Assembly: GCA_025774735.1 (NCBI GenBank)
Contig: JALGZU010000212.1
Coordinates: 1-5,491, forward strand
DNA length: 5,491 nucleotides
Source: a candidate division LCP-89 bacterium
Lineage (GTDB): Bacteria > Electryoneota > B3-LCP
Direction of reading: 5' to 3'
Position numbers and translations under genes: made by a program. The stretch's first letter is position 1. Each line of letters opens with the position of its first letter. Below, one piece after another: positions 1 to 5,491 of the stretch. The notes beneath the pieces were generated by a model that had not been told where the DNA came from, ran no database searches, and saw nothing but the letters and a program-made list of their open reading frames with translations.

Positions 1-11
1 CCCCATAAATG

Positions 12-40
12 AACAAGTCCGCCAAAATGACGGACTCGTT
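12..40 (-). terminator. Probable terminator hairpin of the tonB-like gene
   Basis: On the minus strand the arms AACGAGTCCG and CGGACTTGTT form a 10-base stem with one G-U wobble around a 9-base loop. On the plus strand the same position is an A-C mismatch, so the hairpin is better on the minus strand, where it lies 33 bases past the tonB-like stop codon. The sequence after the stem is only moderately T-rich (CATTTATG) and there is no clean U-tract, so it may be a weak intrinsic terminator or an RNA 3'-end stabiliser. Between the hairpin and the gene, positions 36-51 are four tandem TCGY tetramers of no evident function. Confidence 0.5.
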
Positions 41-72
41 CGCTCGCTCGTTGAGGAGGGCTTGACGCGAGG

Positions 73-525
73 TTATTTCATAGCAACTTGATCGCCGCTT
101 ACGGGATCCAAAATGCGGTCTGAATAGTTCTTATTGGCAAAGATCTGAAGATTTCTGCCGAACGGTACCGAGTAGGCGACGTAAGCGGTGACGGGCTGTC
201 CGTCCAGAGTTGCAGGTTCAAAAGTCCATTTTTCAATGGCGCTGACAGCACTCTTGACCGCCAGTTGCGAAGTTCTGTAAAGCACCGTGACGCCCTGTAC
301 GTTCCCTTCATGTCCCACTTTCAATTCCACAGTAACATATCCTTCAACGTACTTGCCGGGGGCGTAGTAAACTGGTTCGGGGAGTACAGTAGTTTCCGGG
401 ATCGGGGGAACATATGCAGCGGACGTTGCTTCGTATGTATTTTCAGTTTCACGGGCTTCGGTGATGACAACCATTACGGCTGTGCTTACGACGAAGATGA
501 TTAACCAGAAGATTGTCTTTTTCAT
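73..525 (-). CDS. Short TonB-family C-terminal domain protein, membrane-anchored or exported
   Basis: A 150-residue protein. Residues 5-22 are a hydrophobic segment after MKK, serving as a membrane anchor or a signal peptide with possible cleavage near ITEA (21-24). A brief proline-containing stretch follows at 40-56. Residues about 59-125 match the TonB C-terminal fold: GYVTVELKV, then GNVQGVTVL, a helix with AVSAIEKW (residues 93-100), FEPA and GQPVTAYVAYSVPF. A 25-residue tail follows. Canonical TonB passes inner-membrane energy to outer-membrane receptors with ExbB/ExbD, but this protein lacks the long Pro-Lys linker and no exbBD is visible, so that role is unproven. Other TonB-C proteins act as periplasmic or envelope components. 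The start at 525 is chosen because GAGGAG lies 6 bases upstream and a signal-like N-terminus follows. The frame stays open to 822, but that extension would run into the divergent amidase. It is transcribed alone, divergently from the amidase. Confidence 0.85.
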   Translation of the reverse strand: MKKTIFWLIIFVVSTAVMVVITEARETENTYEATSAAYVPPIPETTVLPEPVYYAPGKYVEGYVTVELKVGHEGNVQGVTVLYRTSQLAVKSAVSAIEKWTFEPATLDGQPVTAYVAYSVPFGRNLQIFANKNYSDRILDPVSGDQVAMK

Positions 526-531
526 AATTTT

Positions 532-537
532 CTCCTC
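532..537 (-). promoter_or_regulatory. Strong Shine-Dalgarno site that fixes the tonB-like start
   Basis: Read on the minus strand, GAGGAG is followed by the 6-base spacer AAAATT and then ATG at 525-523. It is the only strong ribosome-binding site in the window and decides the 150-residue reading over the longer open frame. Confidence 0.8.
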
Positions 538-572
538 ACTATGGGTTTCTATTCTCCGTAGAAGCAAGGTGT

Positions 573-600
573 GTGCCAAAATTATAGGAGTTGTTATAAT
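573..600 (+). promoter_or_regulatory. Predicted promoter of the amidase-murI-folC operon
   Basis: A perfect -10 TATAAT at 595-600 is preceded, with a 16-base spacer, by GTGCCA at 573-578, which shares four of six bases with TTGACA. Transcription would start near 607 and leave a leader of about 31 bases before the ATG at 638. It overlaps the opposing promoter of the tonB-like gene, so the two probably exclude or co-regulate each other. The -35 is weak, so an activator could be needed. Confidence 0.4.
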
Positions 601-601
601 T
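580..601. repeat. 22-base inverted repeat spanning both divergent -10 boxes
   Basis: The arms AATTATA (580-586) and TATAATT (595-601) are exact 7-base inverted repeats around the spacer GGAGTTGT. Each arm contains the -10 box of one of the two divergent promoters. The dyad may therefore arise simply because two -10 boxes face each other, or it may be a regulator-binding site controlling both genes. It does not match a regulator box that I recognise. Confidence 0.4.
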
Positions 602-609
602 AATATAAA
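581..609 (-). promoter_or_regulatory. Predicted sigma70-type promoter of the tonB-like gene
   Basis: On the minus strand a -35 element TTTATA (positions 609-604, 4 of 6 consensus bases) is followed after exactly 17 bases by a perfect -10 TATAAT (586-581). Transcription would start near 574, giving a leader of about 49 bases. The region is very AT-rich, so chance matches are easy. The perfect -10 and ideal spacing raise the odds. Confidence 0.5.
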
Positions 610-637
610 TAATAACATAAAATAATACAAGTTTCTG

Positions 638-2248
638 ATGCTCCCATTTATGAAGGCAAGCGAGTTCCGAAACGAAAGGCTGAGAATTTTGAGTGCTTTC
701 TTTCGATACACATCAGTGATCATTCTGATGCAGGTCATACTTCTTTCGCCGGGAGGATCGGCCTCGGCGAACGAACGCGTGTCTGTCATCTTTCCGGATG
801 GTCCCCTGCAGGATGCTGACATCGAGGTCCTTCAAAGCGGAGATCTACTCTACATCGATCTGGATGGCTTTGCGCAGGTCCTGAACATTCCGGTCTACGT
901 CAATCATGAGCGCAAAAAACTCCAATACACGGTGGGCTCGATCAAGCTGAAGTGGACGGCCGATAACGCCTTTGCCGTCGTGGGGGATCAGATCTTCCAG
1001 CTTCCGGGCGAAGTGGTCTATCACCGGGAAAAATATTGGGCGCCGCTTGATGCGCTGATCTCAATCATGGTCGATATCTTTCCCGCCAAAATCACCTATG
1101 ACCGCTACATGTGGACTATCGCAGTTACTCCCGCCGACCATGATATCTACGCTATTCACTACGATCCCAAGGAGAATGGCACCCTGATCCGGCTTTCCTC
1201 TTCCCGGAAGTTCGACATATCCGGACCTTCCCTGCGTGACCAGCGACTCAGCATCACGTTGATGGGAGCAATGGTGAACCGTCAAGCCCTGGAGATGACT
1301 CCAACAGCAGGCGTGGTAACGGATTTGCTGATCGACGAACTGCCCGAATCGGTGCAACTGACGTTTAAATTCTCAAAGCCGATACTCGAACATGCTGTTT
1401 GGCAGGATGAAAATCCTCATCAGATCGTTATTTCGCTCGTCACCAGCATCATCCAACCCGACCCTGATCTGGGGATTTCGACAGGACTAGCGGATGAGAT
1501 CGATCGCCAACTCGCTCTCGAGCAGGAAAAGTGGAAGATCGACTGTGTCGTCATCGATCCCGGTCATGGGGGTAAGGATCCAGGAGCCATTGGCGTCAGC
1601 GGTTTGAAAGAAAAAGTCGTCGTGCTGGATGTGGCGCTCAGATTGAAGAAGCTGTTAGAGAAGAAGACCGACTTGAAGGTGTTACTGACGCGCGAAGATG
1701 ATCACTTCATCTCAATCAGCAACCGCACCAAATTCGCCAACCAATCGGGCGGGAAACTCTTCATATCCATTCACTGTAATGCTTCGAAATATGGGAACGC
1801 TACCGGTTTTGAGACGTATTTTCTCAAACCGGCGCGAAGCGAGCGAGCCATGGAAGTGGCCCTGCGAGAGAACTCGGTGATACGGCATGAAGAATCCGGG
1901 AGCCAGTATCAGGACCTCACCGAGGAGAACTACATTTTGCTGGCTATGGCGCAAGCGGAATTTGTACGCGAAAGTGAACTTCTTGCAGAGACCGTCCAGA
2001 AAAAACTCAAAATACAGACTCAATTGCGCGATCGTGGTGTGGACCAGGCGGGTTTCTACGTTCTCGTCGGGGCTTCAATGCCGGCAATTTTGATTGAAAC
2101 CCCCTTTCTATCCAACAAACGCGAAGAGAAACTTCTGAAATCAAGGAAGTTTCGCCAAAAACTGGCGCAGGGAATCTTCGACAGCATCGTCGACTTCAAG
2201 CGGCAATCAGCGGCGATGTATAAGGGTTATTCTACAGCTTCCCCGTAA
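638..2248 (+). CDS. Exported N-acetylmuramoyl-L-alanine amidase (AmiC-like, Amidase_3) with stalk and AMIN-like domains
   Basis: A 536-residue zinc amidase that cleaves the bond between N-acetylmuramic acid and L-alanine in peptidoglycan, acting in the periplasm. An N-terminal signal sequence has its hydrophobic stretch at about 27-37 and a likely cut after SASA (residue 44). Residues about 47-165 resemble the copper-amine-oxidase N-terminal-like stalk domain, with a YWAPLDAL motif at 133-140. Residues about 170-270 resemble an AMIN targeting domain. Amidase_3 follows from about 301: DPGHGG with zinc ligand His310, GLKEK with Glu325, SIHCNA with His379, and catalytic Glu487 in ILIETPFLSN. All key residues are present. 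The segment at about 410-450 sits where AmiB/AmiC enzymes carry an autoinhibitory helix released by EnvC/NlpD-type activators; that regulation is inferred here. Neither ATG 638 nor ATG 650 (Met5) has a Shine-Dalgarno site. TTG at 689 has AAAGG 9 bases upstream and would give a more typical 27-residue signal peptide, so the start is uncertain. It is the first gene of a probable operon with murI and folC. Confidence 0.93.
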   Translation: MLPFMKASEFRNERLRILSAFFRYTSVIILMQVILLSPGGSASANERVSVIFPDGPLQDADIEVLQSGDLLYIDLDGFAQVLNIPVYVNHERKKLQYTVGSIKLKWTADNAFAVVGDQIFQLPGEVVYHREKYWAPLDALISIMVDIFPAKITYDRYMWTIAVTPADHDIYAIHYDPKENGTLIRLSSSRKFDISGPSLRDQRLSITLMGAMVNRQALEMTPTAGVVTDLLIDELPESVQLTFKFSKPILEHAVWQDENPHQIVISLVTSIIQPDPDLGISTGLADEIDRQLALEQEKWKIDCVVIDPGHGGKDPGAIGVSGLKEKVVVLDVALRLKKLLEKKTDLKVLLTREDDHFISISNRTKFANQSGGKLFISIHCNASKYGNATGFETYFLKPARSERAMEVALRENSVIRHEESGSQYQDLTEENYILLAMAQAEFVRESELLAETVQKKLKIQTQLRDRGVDQAGFYVLVGASMPAILIETPFLSNKREEKLLKSRKFRQKLAQGIFDSIVDFKRQSAAMYKGYSTASP

Positions 2249-2283
2249 CGTATATCAACGGCTATATAAACCGGGCCAATTCA

Positions 2284-3147
2284 GTGCAAGCAGATCCATC
2301 CGAAAATACCAGATCTGCCGAAAGACCCATCGGCATTTTCGATTCCGGTATCGGCGGATTGACCGTGGCGAGCCAGGTAATGAAGATGCTGCCACAGGAA
2401 TCCCTTGTCTATTTCGGCGATACAGCCCGGGTCCCCTACGGCACAAAGTCGGATCGCACGGTGCGCGAATTCGCCTGGGAGGACAGCCTGTTTCTCCTCT
2501 GGCATGACGTGAAGATGCTAGTAGTGGCCTGCAATACAGCATCGGCAATTGCCCTGGACGAACTGGACCGGCATCTGAAGGTCCCGGTGATCGGAGTAAT
2601 CAAACCCGGTGTGGAGGCCGCAGTTTCAGCCACGCGCAGTGGGTCGGTCGGAGTCATCGGAACTCGCGCCACCATAGAATCGCGCGCCTATGAGAAGGAG
2701 ATCCACCGGCTAAACCCGGATATTACCACTCATACGATCACATGTCCTCTCTTCGTGCCATTAGCTGAAGAGGGTTGGCTTTCCGGAGATATCCCCGAAC
2801 GGGTTGCCCGGCACTATCTGCAACCGCTCCAGCAAGCTGGCATTGATACGTTAATCTTAGGTTGTACACACTATCCGCTACTCAAGCCCCTCCTCAATAC
2901 AGTGCTCGGTGATAAGATCACCCTGGTAGATTCCGCGTTCGAAACGGCAAAGAGAGTCTCCGAACTTCTCCATGAGCAGAATATACTCGGGAAGAACGTC
3001 AACGCACAGCGCCACTTTTTTGTCAGTGACCTGCCCCGGCGCTTCGAAGAAGTCGGTCAACGGTTCTTAGGAGAACCGATCGGAAACGTATCCATCGCTG
3101 AACCCTGGAAAGGGTCCCGGCCTTACCTTCACCAAGACTCCCCGTGA
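2284..3147 (+). CDS. murI: Glutamate racemase MurI
   Basis: A 287-residue cytoplasmic, cofactor-independent enzyme interconverting L- and D-glutamate. It supplies the D-glutamate that MurD adds to the peptidoglycan stem peptide. Family motifs are in the expected order: GIFDSGIGG with Asp20 and Ser21, YFGDTARVPYG at 43-53, VVACNTAS with catalytic Cys83, and LGCTHYPLL with the second catalytic Cys194 and His196. The C-terminal stretch HFFVSDLPRRF (244-254) is also typical. Both acid/base cysteines are present and the length is normal for the family, so it should be active. The start is GTG at 2284: no ATG or GTG lies in frame between the upstream stop at 2221-2223 and this codon, and the conserved domain begins at residue 15. 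No clear Shine-Dalgarno site is seen. It lies 35 bases after the amidase stop and overlaps folC by 4 bases, so it is probably co-transcribed with both. Confidence 0.96.
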   Translation: MQADPSENTRSAERPIGIFDSGIGGLTVASQVMKMLPQESLVYFGDTARVPYGTKSDRTVREFAWEDSLFLLWHDVKMLVVACNTASAIALDELDRHLKVPVIGVIKPGVEAAVSATRSGSVGVIGTRATIESRAYEKEIHRLNPDITTHTITCPLFVPLAEEGWLSGDIPERVARHYLQPLQQAGIDTLILGCTHYPLLKPLLNTVLGDKITLVDSAFETAKRVSELLHEQNILGKNVNAQRHFFVSDLPRRFEEVGQRFLGEPIGNVSIAEPWKGSRPYLHQDSP

Positions 3148-4433
3148 GCACACTTCCCTTAACCTGGAAAGACTTTTTCACCCTGGAGCGGTTCGGGATG
3201 ACCCGGAACCTGGATAACATCCGGTTATTTTGCAATCGCTTGGGTAACCCGGAAACTCATTTTCAGAGTATCCACGTCGGGGGGACCAACGGCAAAGGCA
3301 CGATTGTGGCCACGATCGCATCGATTCTAGAATATGCCGGTGTCAACGTCGGGATGTACACGTCACCACATCTGCTCTCATTCTGTGAGCGAATTCGAGT
3401 CAACGGAAGAGAAATATCTGAAGAGCAGGTTTTCGCTTTTCTTCAGGAACACTGGGACTTCATCCTGGAGAATCACTGCACTTTTTTTGAAGTCTCCACG
3501 GCGATGGCGTTAGAGACTTTCAGACGAAATAGGGTGGAGGTGGCTGTCGTTGAGGTCGGTTTAGGTGGAATTTACGATGCCACGGGAATAGTGCAGAGTA
3601 TCCTATCGGTCATCACCAGGATAGACTTCGATCATATCGACCGGCTTGGGGATACGCTGGAACAGATCGCATCGGACAAGGCGGGCATTTTCCGCTCTGG
3701 TCGCTCTGCTCTAATTTCTGCCCAACAACCTTTCGTAATAGACGTATTAAGAGATAAAGCCGAGAAAACCGGAGCGCACTTTCTCGAGGCGACTGATCTC
3801 GTTCGGATCTCCCCAGACAGCATCACTCCTGCCGGCATCTCTGGAACAGCCGAAATTAGCACGTCCCGCGGTGTCATCCACCTCGACCGCTTTCATTTTC
3901 CGCTCACAGGTTCATATCAGATAGAAAACCTCAAAACGGCCCTGGCGGCTGCCTCGATGGCTGCAGATCATGGATATGCCATAGATTCTGATGCCATGCG
4001 GGAAGGGTTGAGCCGGCTTGAGTGGCCCGGCCGGCTCCAGCAGCTGAGAGAAAAACCTGCTCTCGTGGTAGATGTAGGGCATAACCCCGGGGCGATACGT
4101 GAAGCACTTAAGGCGATTGGTGAAGTTTGGCAACCGCGTAATATCATCGCTGTCTTCAGCGCTCTGCGGGAAAAAGATGTGGGAATGATGATGAAAATCC
4201 TGCGTGAGAACACTGCACATGGTTTCATCGTACCGTTGCCTCCGCCGCGAGGATTAGACGAGAGCGAGCTCGATAATATCGCCATAGAGGCGCAGTGGAA
4301 CGCGACCGTGCTGCCGTCTATGGATTCTGCATTACCGGAAGCATTAAAGGTAGCTGGGGGGAATGACCTTGTCCTGGTGATCGGTTCGCATTACCTGGTG
4401 GAAGAAGTTCTAAAAACTCAAAAATATTCTTGA
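3144..4433 (+). CDS. folC: Bifunctional dihydrofolate synthase / folylpolyglutamate synthase FolC
   Basis: A 429-residue ATP-dependent ligase of the Mur-ligase superfamily. It adds L-glutamate to dihydropteroate and then extends the gamma-glutamyl tail of folates in the cytoplasm. The ATP loop is VGGTNGKGT (residues 45-53, Lys51), followed by YTSPHL. VEVGLGG (136-142) leads into DATG (145-148), and DFDH ends at His164. SDKAGIF carries Lys179, the position of the carbamylated lysine in the family. WPGR (294-297) opens the C-terminal glutamate-ligase domain, with DVGHNP at 310-315. Length and motif order are normal. The usual Arg after GLGG and Asn after DAT are Ile143 and Gly148 here. The start is GTG at 3144, inside the murI end (GTGA, 4-base overlap), which indicates translational coupling. 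The earliest conserved segment begins about residue 7, so little upstream sequence is missing. Its TGA stop lies inside the -35 box of the rho promoter. Whether it has both activities or only one cannot be told from sequence. Confidence 0.95.
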   Translation: MSTLPLTWKDFFTLERFGMTRNLDNIRLFCNRLGNPETHFQSIHVGGTNGKGTIVATIASILEYAGVNVGMYTSPHLLSFCERIRVNGREISEEQVFAFLQEHWDFILENHCTFFEVSTAMALETFRRNRVEVAVVEVGLGGIYDATGIVQSILSVITRIDFDHIDRLGDTLEQIASDKAGIFRSGRSALISAQQPFVIDVLRDKAEKTGAHFLEATDLVRISPDSITPAGISGTAEISTSRGVIHLDRFHFPLTGSYQIENLKTALAAASMAADHGYAIDSDAMREGLSRLEWPGRLQQLREKPALVVDVGHNPGAIREALKAIGEVWQPRNIIAVFSALREKDVGMMMKILRENTAHGFIVPLPPPRGLDESELDNIAIEAQWNATVLPSMDSALPEALKVAGGNDLVLVIGSHYLVEEVLKTQKYS

Positions 4434-4458
4434 CATTTAATCGGGAAGTATCTATATT
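4430..4458 (+). promoter_or_regulatory. Near-consensus sigma70 promoter for rho
   Basis: A perfect -35 TTGACA (4430-4435) is followed after exactly 17 bases by -10 TATATT (4453-4458, 5 of 6). It is the best promoter match in the window. The -35 contains the TGA stop of folC (4431-4433). Transcription would start near 4465. A short dyad, TCTAT (4451-4455) and ATAGA (4461-4465), straddles the -10 and start region, but 5-base arms are weak evidence of an operator. Confidence 0.75.
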
Positions 4459-4464
4459 GAATAG

Positions 4465-4678
4465 ACTACATTTCAGGGTTACTTTCCATAGAGCCTCAAG
4501 AGACAACAATTTTTCCATCCCGTTCTATAGACCCACGATAACATTTCTTTCCTGACGTCGCCGAAAATTTGATGCATCTGAAGCTTGTAGAATTATTTTG
4601 CTGACCCGTATAACGCTTCAGTCGGCCCTGATAATTCGATCCGCTGTAACAGTTCATATCAACATGTGAGAAGCTAGT
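4465..4678 (+). promoter_or_regulatory. Long untranslated leader of rho, possible autoregulatory region
   Basis: About 214 bases separate the predicted transcription start from the rho ATG, with no convincing gene. Positions 4501-4550 hold 14 C and 4 G, a C-rich and G-poor stretch of the kind Rho binds (rut-like). An exact 7-base inverted repeat, CTGAAGC (4578-4584) and GCTTCAG (4615-4621), could close a 30-base loop. No G/C stem followed by a U-tract is visible, so an intrinsic attenuator is not supported. In E. coli and some other bacteria rho is autoregulated through Rho-dependent termination in its leader. The same mechanism here is an inference from length and composition. No known riboswitch class is recognised. 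Confidence 0.45.
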
Positions 4679-5491
4679 ATGGATCTTGCTGAACTAAAGG
4701 CGATGAAAATCGCCGATTTAAACAATGTCGCCAAAGAATTGGACGTGGAAGACTATTCGAGCGTGCCGCGCCAGGATCTCATCTTCAAGATACTGGAGAA
4801 ACAGACCGAAAAAGACGGACTGATTTTCGCCCAGGGCGTTCTCGAAATCCTCCCGGATGGTTATGGTTTCTTGCGTTCTTCCGCTTCCAACTACCTGCCC
4901 GGCCCGGATGACATATACGTCTCGCCCTCGCAGATAAAGCGTTTTGGACTCCGCAAGGGTGTTTACGTGTCGGGACAGATTCGGCCACCCAAAGATAATG
5001 AGCGATTCTTCGCCCTTCTGAAAGTTGAAGCCGTAAACTTCGAAAGTGCGGAGGAGACCCGGGATAAGATTCTCTTCGATAACCTCACACCCCTCTATCC
5101 GGAAGAGAAATTCAACCTGGAATTTGATAAGAAGGATTTTTCAACCCGGGTAATGGACATTTTCACCCCGGTAGGGATGGGACAGAGGGGCTTGATCGTG
5201 GCGCCACCCCGCACGGGCAAGACCATGTTGCTGCAGAAGATCGCCAACGCCATCGCAAAGAACCATCCATCCGTCGATCTAATCGTTCTGCTTATCGATG
5301 AACGTCCTGAAGAAGTCACCGATATGGAACGCACGGTGGATGGTGAGGTGATCAGTTCAACATTCGATGAGAAGCCTGAACGGCATATTCAGGTTGCCAG
5401 TATGGTCCTGGAGAAAGCCAAGCGGCTGATCGAGTACAAACACGACGTGGTCATTCTCCTGGACAGCATCACCCGCCTGGCGAGGGCGCAC
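4679..5491 (+). CDS. rho: Transcription termination factor Rho, 3' end beyond the window
   Basis: The first 271 residues of the hexameric RNA-dependent ATPase/helicase that ends transcription of untranslated RNA. E. coli Rho has 419 residues, so about 150 are missing at the window edge, not by mutation. Residues 1-45 are the Rho N-terminal helical domain. Residues about 50-120 are the OB-fold primary RNA site, with DGYGFLRS (Tyr62, Phe64, Arg66), [10 protein letters not shown] (Tyr80) and NERFFALL (Glu108, Phe110), in the same numbering as E. coli. The ATPase core has Walker A APPRTGKT (175-182, Lys181), then [13 protein letters not shown], and Walker B VILLDS ending at Asp262-Ser263. Arg178 replaces the Lys of the E. 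coli motif APPKAGKT. There is no N-terminal insertion. ATG 4679 is chosen because an in-frame TGA lies at 4667-4669 and MDLAELK aligns with the usual N-terminus. GAGAAG (4668-4673) is a modest ribosome site 5 bases upstream. It appears to be transcribed from its own promoter. Confidence 0.96.
   Translation, partial: MDLAELKAMKIADLNNVAKELDVEDYSSVPRQDLIFKILEKQTEKDGLIFAQGVLEILPDGYGFLRSSASNYLPGPDDIYVSPSQIKRFGLRKGVYVSGQIRPPKDNERFFALLKVEAVNFESAEETRDKILFDNLTPLYPEEKFNLEFDKKDFSTRVMDIFTPVGMGQRGLIVAPPRTGKTMLLQKIANAIAKNHPSVDLIVLLIDERPEEVTDMERTVDGEVISSTFDEKPERHIQVASMVLEKAKRLIEYKHDVVILLDSITRLARAH

Noticed and set aside
36..51. Four tandem TCGY tetramers as a repeat element
   Set aside because: Sixteen bases of low complexity with no further copies seen. 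It is too short to call a repeat array or CRISPR.
9..65. 18-codon plus-strand ORF starting ATG at 9
   Set aside because: Very short, no ribosome site, overlaps the hairpin, and its peptide is not recognisable.
596..629. Fur-box-like AT-rich repeats upstream of the tonB-like gene
   Set aside because: Repeated ATAAT-like words are expected in a stretch with almost no G or C, and no copy matches the GATAATGATAAT pattern well enough.
526..822. N-terminal extension of the tonB-like frame to 249 residues on the minus strand
   Set aside because: The extension overlaps the divergent amidase and its promoter, has no good ribosome site, and would place the signal-like segment deep inside the protein. 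GAGGAG before 525 clearly marks the start.
1061..1357. Minus-strand ORFs inside the amidase, murI and folC genes (for example 1061-1357, 2255-2548, 3968-4285)
   Set aside because: They are antisense shadows of genes with complete catalytic motifs, lack ribosome sites, and encode no recognisable domains.
4571..4586. Palindromes GATGCATC and AAGCTT as regulatory sites
   Set aside because: Short perfect palindromes of 6-8 bases occur often by chance, and nothing links these to a regulator.
4785..5334. Minus-strand ORFs at 4785-4988 and 5095-5334
   Set aside because: They lie opposite the strongly conserved rho coding sequence and show no domain of their own.

Overview
The window is ordinary bacterial housekeeping DNA. 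It holds five genes in two orientations: a short TonB-C-terminal-domain protein on the minus strand, then on the plus strand an exported N-acetylmuramoyl-L-alanine amidase, glutamate racemase (murI), the folylpolyglutamate/dihydrofolate synthase (folC), and the first 271 codons of transcription terminator Rho, cut off by the window edge. I found no mobile element, CRISPR array, tRNA or rRNA, and no undescribed defence or biosynthetic system.

The organism is probably a diderm (Gram-negative) bacterium. The evidence is a TonB-type C-terminal domain and an AmiC-like amidase with an AMIN domain and a mid-domain helical insert. Composition looks close to balanced GC. Rho is compact and its N-terminal numbering matches E. 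coli almost residue for residue, so it lacks the large N-terminal insertion of many Bacteroidetes and Actinobacteria. Start codons are mixed (ATG and GTG) and Shine-Dalgarno sites are mostly weak. I would guess an uncultured lineage near the FCB group (Marinimicrobia, Calditrichaeota or KSB1-like), but this is only an impression from protein wording.

Layout. Positions 1-72 hold a hairpin that folds better on the minus strand and probably ends the tonB-like transcript. The tonB-like gene (73-525, minus) and the amidase (638-2248, plus) diverge from an AT-rich 112-base region with back-to-back -10 boxes that form a 22-base dyad. The amidase is followed after 35 bases by murI (2284-3147, GTG start). 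murI overlaps folC (3144-4433, GTG start) by 4 bases. A near-consensus promoter (TTGACA, 17 bases, TATATT) overlaps the folC stop codon and opens a leader of about 214 bases in front of rho (4679 to beyond 5491).

Function. The amidase and MurI join peptidoglycan turnover and precursor supply: MurI makes the D-glutamate of the stem peptide, and the amidase cuts the stem from the glycan. FolC is a Mur-ligase-fold enzyme but works on folate, so its place here is positional (translational coupling) rather than metabolic. Rho looks separately transcribed. Its long leader, C-rich and G-poor in its first half, fits the autogenous Rho-dependent control known in other bacteria.
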